Positions 1-8,904 of a stretch of DNA of 64,000 nucleotides are shown here, piece after piece. The DNA lies in the NCBI GenBank assembly GCA_021401465.1, contig JADDMT010000029.1, forward strand, positions 266,818 through 330,817, written 5' to 3'. This stretch comes from Teratosphaeria epicoccoides (taxonomy: Eukaryota; Ascomycota; Dothideomycetes; Mycosphaerellales; Teratosphaeriaceae). The notes under the pieces were generated by a model. That model ran no database searches and was not told the origin of the DNA. It was given only the letters and a program-made list of their open reading frames with translations. Position 1 is the stretch's first letter. Each line of letters opens with the position of its first letter. The position numbers and the translations under genes were made by a program.

Positions 1-1303
1 CATCGCTCACTTTCACGCCTGACAGTGGAGAAATTATCTCAAACCCGTCATTCAAGCCGATGTTCCGATCGCTCATCGTCGCCTGCAGATCAGATGGTTC
101 TCTGCTTCCGTGAATAACATGGAAGCCGTCCACATCGGACTCAGAATCATCTGTAACTGGATCTACAAATGGACTTCGCGGCCTCAACGCAAGTGACAGA
201 GTGCTGTCCTGCTCATGTGGCCGAGCTCGCTTTCTCTTCCTGGCAAAGTCGTTACTAGCGTTGTCATGGTCCTCGTGTACGGAGTCCATGTAAAGAGGAT
301 CGTCGCGAACGACACGCGTTGGCTTGAGCTGAGCTGACCATTGAATGATGGCGCAGGCAACTAGAAATGGTCAGGAAATTGGCATTTATGCAGTCAAGCT
401 TTGCTCACCCTCATTGTCGATGTCACTGTTCATGCAAGTTTTGCAAAGTTGGCGGTGGAATTCAGTTGGCAACTTCTGGAAATCCTCGTCATCTGCAAGA
501 CGATTGTGCAGGAAATTGGTCGTGCAATGGTTGACAATAGTATCAAGCAGGTCTTTGTGCTCGCGTAAGTGTTGGTAGATATAACGAATGGCGGCGCAAA
601 GTTCGATTGGTGTATTGGGAGAAGAGCATCCAAATTCGCATTGCTGCAGGATGTTCACATATGCCTGCGACCTCAGGTCCGGCATGTCATACAGGTCGCC
701 AAGCTCGTAAAGCTGAGAGTGAAGCAGCACGGACGAAGGCACATCCTGGATGTCGCCATTCGCAATTGATGCGACAGCATAACTGCCAGTATACACATAT
801 CGGAGAAATGGATGCGCCGTGGCTGAGCCTAGCTTTTCGAGGTGCAATCTGAGGCCGGTGCTGCCCGGCTCGAAAGACGCTGCGAGTAATGGACATCTCT
901 CATTGAAATATTGTGGACCGATGTCACGCAGGACTGACATAGATCCGTCAGCGCCAGGAAAGCTGATTGTCAAGTTGTCTCCAGCGCCAGCGAACAGAAA
1001 GGAGGTGTCGTGGGCAAGCCGCCTTTGAACGGACAGCGGATTCTCATGACACGATGGCTCCATGAGATTGTGCCGTGATTGAGGGTCATATTCATCTGCG
1101 CTCCTAAATATCTGCCCTCGCGTCTGCCGAGTCAATACCGGCCTAGGAGGTCCGATACCGAGTAGAGCTTCCAACTTACTGTAGTCTGAGTTCGAGGGTA
1201 GGGGCATGGAGGTGCTGCTGTCAGCTGGGGTGTTCGTTGATCGATACTTCCAGTGTCGCGATCGCCAATGGGCATCTCGAGGCTTGAAATAATCATTGGC
1301 CAT
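1..1303 (-). CDS. BTB/POZ-domain protein, partial at its 3' end
   Basis: The gene runs off the left edge. Exon 1 is 409-1303 (ATG at 1303) and exon 2 is 1-333, still open. The intron 334-408 (75 nt) has a GTGAGC donor and a GTCAG acceptor and keeps frame (phase 1). Reading through the donor instead gives a stop at 386. Residues about 110-230 look like a fungal BTB fold: an initial hydrophobic strand, a 'YFNERCPLLAASF' helix, then FLRYVYTGSY and LYELGDLYDMPDLR segments. These are followed by a helical extension seen in many fungal BTB proteins. Exon 2 encodes a basic stretch (RKRKRARP), a possible nuclear signal, then an acidic region. BTB proteins usually act as dimerisation or cullin-adaptor modules. 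The partner and pathway are unknown here. Confidence 0.75.
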
Positions 1304-2870
1304 GGTCTTGATGCTTGGGCGAATTTCTCGCAGTACTCATTCACCGTGGTAAAATAGCGCTGCGGAATTGGCGCGCTCGCATCAAATCTAATCGGTGGTG
1401 TATTGAATCCTGTTCATTTGGGGCGCAGTAAGCGATTCTGAATCTCAAGACTAACAAGAAATGGAGCTGATGAGTGAACTCAGACGATCAGGCGCAGTCT
1501 CCAGAGGAGGCAGCCTGGCGTACCGCGTGTCTGAGAGGGGCATGTAGCTGTACTCGAGCTGAGCCACACCAGCGTAGAGGCACCAGGTACGCCTGCTACC
1601 AATGTATCAAGGTCAAAATGAACCAAATATGAGTCCGTGGCGCTTCGACCTCAACACTGAAGCTTCACAGATGGATGTAGTATTGTTAGCAGATTCAATT
1701 TTCAGGTTCAATACTGTCAATTCGTCGAGAATGATAGGTCAAGCCAGGAAAGTGGGTCGGTGCAGACGAGATCGCTTGAACTCCTCAGGGGCCAGCCTTC
1801 CTCGATAACACAACCACAACATTACATGTGTGTACCATCATTTCTCCTTGGCTCTCCATACGCCGCGACATTATGGGCCACCTTTCCATCCTGCCAGAAT
1901 CGCTATTGACGTTTGAAATTTGGCTCGTACGACTTTTCGTATGTGACTCCTAGTGAATGGCTACCTAGGTATAGCCGGGTGCTGATCAAACACAGCTGCT
2001 TTTGGCGTGCTTGACATTTGGACCTTGGTTTTTACTGATTTTGTACGACCTGGTCTTGTACATCTGGAGATCTGCGACGTACGAGCTGCCGGGTATTGGA
2101 GGCAGAGCACGTGGTAGAGCACTCCCGAGAGCTCCATCTCTCTCGGAACGCCCCAATGGCCACAAGCGGCGTCTCAGCCTAGCTGGTGTTCCACTGCGTC
2201 TAGCTGCGAACTCTGACGGCGAGGCTGTGACGTCTGAGCACAAATACACCTCGAGCGATGGGGCACCAAGGACCACGTACGAGGCACTTAAAGAAGGACC
2301 GTGATGCCAGGGACCACGTCTCCCTGGTTAACACGGCCGCCCTCCAGCGCATAGCGTGACTCTCATCTCGGAGATGGAGCCAGTGTCACAGGACCAAGGC
2401 AAAGGCCCATAAACCCATTCTTACACTATTGCCTTGTGCTCACTCCTGACCGCCAATTGTTGGGCCTTGATTGGACGTGGACGCTCAAATGCCAAAAAAA
2501 AAGTCGGTCTACATTGTTGTCCAGACACAAATGCTAGATTGATGCACTGTCCTCGACAGAGCTTCTGAATTCAGTTATCTCATCACAGACTTGCTCTTGG
2601 CCGAAACGGCAACAGATGAGTCTCGCATATATGTAATTGGGTGCACCTACAAGAGCGGTCTACCTGCACAGCACATTTGGCAGTTGACGTGCGGACATAG
2701 GTCGAAACGGGATGCAGACGCGAGACCAGAATTGTCGGAATATCCGGCTGCCTGTGCCAGCAGCAAGCCCAGCAGGCGGCCGAACGGCGCTCAGCCCATT
2801 GAAAACGTACAGCATGAACATCTCCTGCAAAGCAGAAGATTTATCAGGCCTCACGAGTCGCACAAAAGCA
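1304..2870. other. Intergenic region, no supported gene
   Basis: About 1.6 kb upstream of the BTB gene. Only short overlapping open frames occur on both strands. One 100-codon frame (2002-2304, plus) begins with TTG and shows no recognisable motif. No repeat or transposon terminus was seen. It is the divergent promoter space for the BTB gene and the orphan gene at 2871. Confidence 0.5.
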
Positions 2871-3625
2871 ATGAGTTACCGGCCGTACGTATAAACGTCT
2901 ACTTCGCTGGAACTATTCTGCGTTGACAACTTCCCAAGATCACACATTAGCGAAGGCACGGACTATCACTCCCACCACTTTCGGCGACGCTTTATGGATG
3001 ATTCTGTATATCGTTCGGCGCCTCCATCACCACAGGCTTACACGTCTGACTTTGTTGATGCGCGGACTCCTCGCTGCTCAACTAGGGCCTTTGACGGCGC
3101 TCAGCCACGCACTGATTACTTCGATGGTGCGCTCGAATATCGTCGGGAGTGTATGGCAGCGTCACCGCCTGGCAGAGGATTTCATGAATATGATACAGAT
3201 CCACGGTGGGCCATCAGCGAACAGGCTAGAAGGTTAGTGTTGTCCATCCCCTTTCGCTGATACTATAGCTGATAATTTCTGTCAGAACAACCCGTGATAT
3301 AGCCATGATGAACGCGGCGATCACTGGACCATTACGCGACGTGCAATTGTTTCCCTTGGTGGCTTCCGGCGGTCGCTATCCATCGCACTTCTCCACTCCG
3401 AGGAGGCTTGACGATGTCATGCACATACGTGAAGCCGAGCTCGACAACATCAAGTTGGCCTACGAGCTTGACCAGAGTAGGGGTGGAAAAAATCGTCGAG
3501 CCCTCCTGTGCGAACATCGAGACTCATTTGATCATTTGAGATCTGATCAACTGCGGGCCTTGATTGCTCTGTCCGAACATCTAGGTGCTCATCAGGCCAC
3601 AGATCATCTCAGGCGTGATCGATAA
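2871..3625 (+). CDS. Orphan three-exon gene, hypothetical protein of about 211 aa
   Basis: I assembled this gene from splice signals; no single open frame shows it. Exons are 2871-2884, 2951-3232 and 3286-3625. Intron 1 (66 nt) runs from GTACGT to ACATTAG. Intron 2 (53 nt) runs from GTTAGT to TGTCAG with a GCTGAT branch-like site. Both introns are phase 2 and frame is kept to the TAA at 3623. The product is rich in Arg, Asp, His and Tyr near the N-terminus. It then has a predicted-helical part with HIREAELDNIKLAYELDQ and LRSDQLRALIALSEHL segments. There is no signal peptide, membrane segment or family I recognise. The first exon is only 14 nt, so the start is the least certain part. Could be a lineage-specific gene or an untranslated artefact. 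Confidence 0.5.
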
Positions 3626-4018
3626 GGTATTGGACTCTCCAGGCGGAATGATTGGTCGCTGGCGTGTGTGCTGTACACCTTTTCGCGAGAGAACTGAGAG
3701 TCTCGACTGCTTCTTAGGCACACAGTGCGATTCAATGGAAGTTATTTACCCCAGTCTCACCTGTCTCCTAATTACAGCAACCTGTCTACCGCATGCCAGA
3801 GCTGGCAGAGCGCAGAAGAAATTTCCGCAATTAGCAATTGGCAGCTCGTGGAGGTACGTCATGCATAGCTCTCAACAGCTTCGGGCCACGACACTCTCTA
3901 CCTAGGTACATAAGCCTGACTTATCTGCCGATGGTTCAAGGGAGAGATCTGCATCTGCGCGGCTTGCTGATAATGCAACCTTTAGCCACGGCGAAGCGCC
4001 AACTGTCCCACCCATATC
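3626..4018. other. Intergenic region, nothing seen
   Basis: A 393-bp gap between two plus-strand genes. A 106-codon frame crosses it but looks non-coding and overlaps the preceding gene. It presumably carries the terminator of one gene and the promoter of the next. Confidence 0.4.
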
Positions 4019-5237
4019 ATGGATTTATTCCCCGTTTCAGCTGCTCTGATAGCTGGTCTCGCTATTGTAGTATGGCGTGCTGTGCAAACATGGCAACGCA
4101 AGCTATTTTCGATGTCAGGCGGAGGCAGAAACGCTAAAGAAAGGAGTCCTTACAGCGACATAGAACCACTTGAGGAGTTTGTATGGAAGAACACACGTCG
4201 GAATCGGCTGTGGGCAATCAAGCCCAAATATCATCTCACCATGGGTCAGATCATCAGCTCAATCTGCTCGTACGGGCTGACTAATCTGGACTGTAGGCCT
4301 GGAGACTCTTACCCTATCTGACCTCGTTGCCGTAGATTGCACCTACCAGGAGCGCGTCAACATTCGCCGTGAGCTCATGGATCAGCATCCTGCCAGAACC
4401 AAGCAATGTAACAAGACTGCCGAAACAGCTGTACTTGAATTTTACGACTGGATGGTCACCACATACCTGCCACGTCGCTTCCCAACAATGTACAAGCTTG
4501 AGGCGGGCGACAAGAACCCTAGGCTCTTGAATCTAGTAACGCGAAAGCATGTCACCTCCCGTCCAGCTTCTCCACTTGATGCATTGGACATGCTAGGCGA
4601 GAATGTCGACACAGACTTCCTGTTCCTTCTCCCATCCTCCAAATCCCCAAACGGCTCGCCGATATACCATCTCGAAGCCTTCGTTACCTGCTTCCCGACA
4701 GGCTTCAGTCCAGGCGAAAAATGTGGCAAAACACTTGCATCGATCCACGGCCCCGTCCCTGGCTACCAGTCCAAGCTCGAGAAGTCCATGGATCGATTCT
4801 TCGCAAAGCTAGAATGCGGGAGACTTGTCAAGCGTTCAAATTGGAGCATCACCACGAACGACTTGCTGTACGCCGAGAGTGGCAATCATCTGCACTTAGA
4901 CGGCGAGGAAGGGGCGGCGATGGCAAATGCAAAGACGCTGGACGTCGACTCGCCGAACTTGCAAGCCGAGATCGAGCGACAGAAGCAGGATGTCGTGGTT
5001 GACAATTGTCGCTTCAGGTGTGAAAGACAGACGTTGCATCGCTTGGAGAAGACGAAAGCACTCGTATTCGCATTCAAGACGTATCAGTACAAGCTGTTGG
5101 AGGTGAAGGAGGCAGGCGCAGGACCCGAGCTGGCTGCGGCGATTGATGGTTTGGCGGAGGGGAGTGTGCCGGCGATGGCGTTTTACAAGCGTGGAGTGGT
5201 TTGGGGTGATAAGGTGAAGGAGTATTTGACCACCTGA
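4019..5237 (+). CDS. DUF3445 protein, heme-dependent oxidative N-demethylase-like, membrane anchored
   Basis: Exons are 4019-4244 and 4297-5237, with a 52-nt intron (GTCAGA donor, CTGACTAAT branch region, CTGTAG acceptor, phase 1). This gives 388 aa. Residues about 5-22 form a hydrophobic N-terminal segment, probably a membrane anchor. The rest matches the DUF3445 pattern. It has KPKYHLTMGLETL near the start, an ARRFPTMY-like segment (here LPRRFPTMYKL), the catalytic-core-like RSNWSI segment, and the C-terminal HRLEKTKALVFAFKTY and AMAFYKRGVVWGDKV motifs. In bacteria this family contains the alpha subunit of heme-dependent oxidative N-demethylase (dimethylamine metabolism). The substrate of the fungal members is unknown. 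Splicing exactly restores the family's TMGL segment, which supports the intron. Confidence 0.88.
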
Positions 5238-5961
5238 TGCGGTTGCGTAGCGTGTTACACAAGACCCCTGCCCTGCGGCTCTTGATCAAGAAACTGTGGC
5301 ACGTGGTACTGGGGCAAAAAAGAAGAATTGAGACGATGAACATTGTAGGCTCGTACCGTAGACTTGCATTTCGTCGTCCGCTGCGAGTCTGCCGCACTAA
5401 TCTACAACAGACAACCAGGCCAGGCTGCCAGGGTACTGCACCAGCACCAGCGGCATCCGTAGACAGCCAGCCGGGCGGGCAAACACCCAAGGGCAATGCA
5501 CCAGCACCAGCGGCGTTTGAAGACAGCCAGCCGGGCGGGCAAACACCCAAACAAACCCCCGAGTTTCATTGGTGTTGCACCATAACCAGCAGCGTCCGAA
5601 GACAGCCGACCAGGTCGGCAATCTCCAACTTCCCTCCGTCCTCCCAAGCAAGGACCTCGATGCACATCCAGCCCATTACAATCACATGATCATGGAACCG
5701 CAAACTTCATGAGCAAATCGCAGTGCAGCCACCCGAACCATCAATTGAAGCATCGCCATGCAATGCTGGAACCATCCAGACACGCAGAATAACCCAGTCG
5801 CAATGCATGCCAGAAACTCCATGAAGCAAACGAACGCCATGCTGTCTAATGACCCACCCCTAATGGAATGCAATTCAATGCAATCATCAAGAAATCATGT
5901 TCGACTAAGGTCCCGACCGCCCTGGCATGCAACCAAGAAATAGTTGTGCGTGTGGGGCACG
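5238..5961. other. Intergenic region between convergent genes, with a tandem repeat array
   Basis: This gap lies between the 3' ends of the DUF3445 gene (plus) and RCC1 (minus). It contains the 60-bp repeat array described separately. After the array comes sequence rich in CAATGC/GCAATG-like words (about 5750-5890), with no open frame worth calling. Confidence 0.5.
5409..5622. repeat. Tandem repeat array, 60-bp unit, about 3 copies
   Basis: Two well-preserved 60-bp units occupy 5438-5497 and 5498-5557. Each opens with GCACCAGCACCAGCGGC and contains CAGCCAGCCGGGCGGGCAAA. A degenerate half-copy precedes them (5409-5437) and a degenerate third copy follows (5577 to about 5622, after a 19-bp interruption). 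The period is a multiple of three. On the minus strand it would encode a 20-residue Gly/Ala/Pro-rich repeat, but I see no start, splice or family support for a gene there. It is most simply a minisatellite in a convergent intergenic gap. Confidence 0.85.
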
Positions 5962-7875
5962 TTAAGCCTTGACAGTCAGAAAGCCAAACTGCCCGCCCAC
6001 GCCGGCGCCGGTGACAATCTGCTCACGGATAGCTGTGTTATCGATCATTGTCGCCTCGACTTCGGTATCATCCGAGCCAGTTCCTGTCTGATAATTGCCA
6101 GAGAAGCCCCAGGAGTATGCTTTGCCCTCCTTGGTAACGGCGATGCTAGTGTCGGAATTGCTAGCCACCTTCGCGACAGCCCCATTGACATCGTCGATCT
6201 TCGTGGGCTTCAGCAAAATGGCCGGGTACGTGATTTTCTTGTTCTCGTCCAGAACCTTCATCAGGACGTCTTCAGACAGCTCGTTGAGGACATCCCGTGG
6301 AATGCCGCTTTCTCCCTGCTTCATTGAGCCCCAGATCAAGCACTCGCCTTCAGCGGTGGCAGCCACAGAGTGCTTGGAACCGCCGACGATACTCGTGATA
6401 TTCTTGCCCTTCAGGGACGTCACAATCTTCGCATTGTGGATCGCCGCACCATCCTCGCCGGCATTCTCGGTGTGGCCAGTCTGACCCATGTTGTTGAGGC
6501 CCCAGCTATATACATTACCATTCTTGCTGATGGCGAAGGAATGATAGCCGCCGGTTGAGATCGATGCAATGCCGTTCTTTGGGCCCTTGGGCAAGCCAAA
6601 CTGACGAGGTATGAGGGTGTTTCTCTGTGTCTCATTCGTGCGCTCAACGGTCTTTCGACCGAGCTGACTCTGCTCACCCGAGCCCCAAGACCAAGCGGCG
6701 CCGCTCTTGTCGAGGGCTACGGCGTGATTGGCACCTGCCACAATGTTGGTGATGTTTTTCAGTTCAGGTAGAAGCATTGGACGCCACGCTTTGTCCACTG
6801 TGGTCGTGAAGCCGAAGTCGCCCTTGTTTGAGCGGAAGGTGCCCCAGCCGTACACGCGACCGTCGTCGGTGAGGGCGAAGCAGGTCGAGTCGCCAGCTGC
6901 GACCTGCACCCAGCGTGCGCCATCAGCAACCTGGGTGGTGGACCAGTCAGGCTCGAGAGGCATGCATTCGCGCTCATTGAGACCATTAGTCTCACTGTCG
7001 TCGCTAGCAGCTCCGTCCATGCTGACGTATTTGTTGCCGCTTTGTGTCTCTCTGCCGAGCGCACCGTCATCGTTGACACCCCATGTCAAGATCTTATTGT
7101 CAGCGGTCAGGGCGATGCAGTGCATGCCACCTGCGACGATTTGAACCACGCCGACATCGTCGGCGTCGAGGTTCGGATTCAGGCGAGGGCGCTTGACGTC
7201 AATGGCATTCGGTGCAGTGCCAAGGCCGAGTTCACCAGCAGAACCCTCTCCAAAGACGTAGATCTTCAGGCGGTCGGTGGGCGGCTCATTGATGACGGCG
7301 CCTTTGATCAGAGGCTTGACCTGCTTTGCTGGTTTGGCTGGTACTGCGGCTGCGACGTCCTCGTCGCTGCTGGGTTGACGCGTATTGCTCTTCGTGACTT
7401 GCTTGGTGGGCTTTGAAGCTGCTGCTACCTTTGGCTGCGCTTTCTGTCGCTTTGCTGCGGGCGCGGATTTGGATGCGGATTCGTCTTCATCTTCGTCATC
7501 GCGTCTGCGCTTGTTGCTCTCGTGGGCAGGTGCGGCCGCTTTCGTGGCGGGTGCAAATTTCTTCGCGGGCGCTTTCTGGGCTTTCGCGGGCGCCTTCTGT
7601 GTCTTCGCGGTCGCTTTCCGGCTCCTCGCGGGTGCTGCCCTCTGAGTCTTTGCAGGTGCTAGCTTCTGGCTTCGCGCTGGCGCCTTCTGGGTCTTTGCAG
7701 GTGCGGCTTTCCCAGCCTTTGCTGGTGCTGCTTCCTGAGACTTGGCAGGTGCTTTCTGTGTCTTCGCAGGTGGCTTCTTGCTCGCAGGCGGGGCCGGCTT
7801 GGTCACCTTCGCTTTCGTATTCGCCTTGGGCTTTGCAGCCAGCGCTGTGGTGGAGGAGGCTTTTCTGGAGGCCAT
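5962..7875 (-). CDS. RCC1: RCC1-family Ran guanine-nucleotide exchange factor (Pim1/Prp20)
   Basis: An intronless gene of 637 aa starting at the ATG at 7875 (MASRKASS); the frame further upstream lacks another ATG. Residues about 1-200 are a low-complexity Lys/Ala/Pro tail built on a repeated APAKTQKAPAKSQ-like motif, ending in a KRRRDDEDEDE patch. From about residue 202 (KIYVFGEGSAGELGLG) to the end it shows the RCC1 propeller. Repeated blades carry GGMHCIALT, GDSTCFALT, GANHAVAL, GGYHSFAI and GSKHSVAAT strands and TWG/GWG/SWG motifs. RCC1 charges Ran with GTP on chromatin and so drives nuclear transport and spindle assembly. The yeast protein has about 480 residues; the extra length here is the tail. 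The tail resembles linker-histone tails and may help bind DNA (inference). Confidence 0.95.
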   Translation of the reverse strand: MASRKASSTTALAAKPKANTKAKVTKPAPPASKKPPAKTQKAPAKSQEAAPAKAGKAAPAKTQKAPARSQKLAPAKTQRAAPARSRKATAKTQKAPAKAQKAPAKKFAPATKAAAPAHESNKRRRDDEDEDESASKSAPAAKRQKAQPKVAAASKPTKQVTKSNTRQPSSDEDVAAAVPAKPAKQVKPLIKGAVINEPPTDRLKIYVFGEGSAGELGLGTAPNAIDVKRPRLNPNLDADDVGVVQIVAGGMHCIALTADNKILTWGVNDDGALGRETQSGNKYVSMDGAASDDSETNGLNERECMPLEPDWSTTQVADGARWVQVAAGDSTCFALTDDGRVYGWGTFRSNKGDFGFTTTVDKAWRPMLLPELKNITNIVAGANHAVALDKSGAAWSWGSGEQSQLGRKTVERTNETQRNTLIPRQFGLPKGPKNGIASISTGGYHSFAISKNGNVYSWGLNNMGQTGHTENAGEDGAAIHNAKIVTSLKGKNITSIVGGSKHSVAATAEGECLIWGSMKQGESGIPRDVLNELSEDVLMKVLDENKKITYPAILLKPTKIDDVNGAVAKVASNSDTSIAVTKEGKAYSWGFSGNYQTGTGSDDTEVEATMIDNTAIREQIVTGAGVGGQFGFLTVKA

Positions 7876-8787
7876 TGTGCAAGACTTCTCGAGCGCTCGT
7901 ATTTGTGGGCTTGGGTGTGAGCGCAACGCTGCAGTGCCGGAATGCGTACTGATGTGTGTGGGTTTGTGTGTATGAGCAATTGAAGTCTCGGCAAGTGCAC
8001 TGAATATCTGTTGCTGCAGAAGTGGAACGCGTGATGGAGAGTGAAAAGAGGGAGGCGCGACGCGTCAACAGTCGAAGAAAACACAGGTTCTGTACGGAAC
8101 ATATCAGAAGCTATGACCACATCGGAAGCTATGAGTAAGCACTAAAGCCGTGGGATTTTGCTTCCTGCACGTGGAAAGCATTGGAGGTGGCTCTATGAAC
8201 TTGGAGCACGTTGCCATACATGACACTCCCACCTCTTACTAAGGCCTACGGCTGTCGGAAGTTGGTGTTACCGTAGTCATCGAGCAACGCTCACACGACC
8301 AACTCCGCCACACCTATGTAACTGTCATTCTATCGGCCAATCCCCCAGTCAAGAATTGACAGAGCCAGGACTCGATAGATCAACCATCGCCTTGAGTGGC
8401 TGACAGCATCATCCACGTCGCGTGAGTGTGGCGGCAAGGGTCTCAGTCATGCCAACAAGCCGTCAATCGTGTTGTGAAGCTGTGACCACATCGATATAGT
8501 CAAATGTCCACTTGCAGCCTACACCATTGCACACATGCACCAACAGGTCAAAGACAATCAAGTGCCTACATTCCTCGCTTTACACATCAATATTCACTTT
8601 GACGCCTTCACAACGCCATACCTCCATCCATTCTGATGCTTCATGCTTGGCCCTCGAAACGCCTCGACCAGTATATCCGTCCTAGTCTGATCGAAATGCC
8701 ATCCCTTCCTGTTGCCGCACTTGCGCCAGCCGACTCCATGCTAGAAAACATGCAACATTAATGATTGAAACACTACAAACACCGCAG
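7876..8787. other. Intergenic region between two minus-strand genes
   Basis: It holds the RCC1 promoter and the SIP5 3' region. An 18-nt word (GAAGCT-A/G-TGACCACATCG) occurs at 8107-8124 and again at 8476-8493 with one mismatch, in the same orientation. Several open frames cross the RCC1 start in other frames and are shadows of the repetitive tail. No gene is supported. Confidence 0.45.
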
Positions 8788-8904
8788 CTATTGTGCCGCC
8801 TCGTCATTTTCATCTCCGTTCTCATTTATCTCTTGGTCTTCCGTCGTATCATTCGAGGCCTCAGCTCCTTCCTCGACTCCAGCGCCAGACGTAGCACCGC
8901 GATT

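Noticed and set aside
2002..2304. A 100-codon plus frame with a hydrophobic start
   Set aside because: It begins with TTG, overlaps an equally long minus frame, and shows no motif or splice partner.
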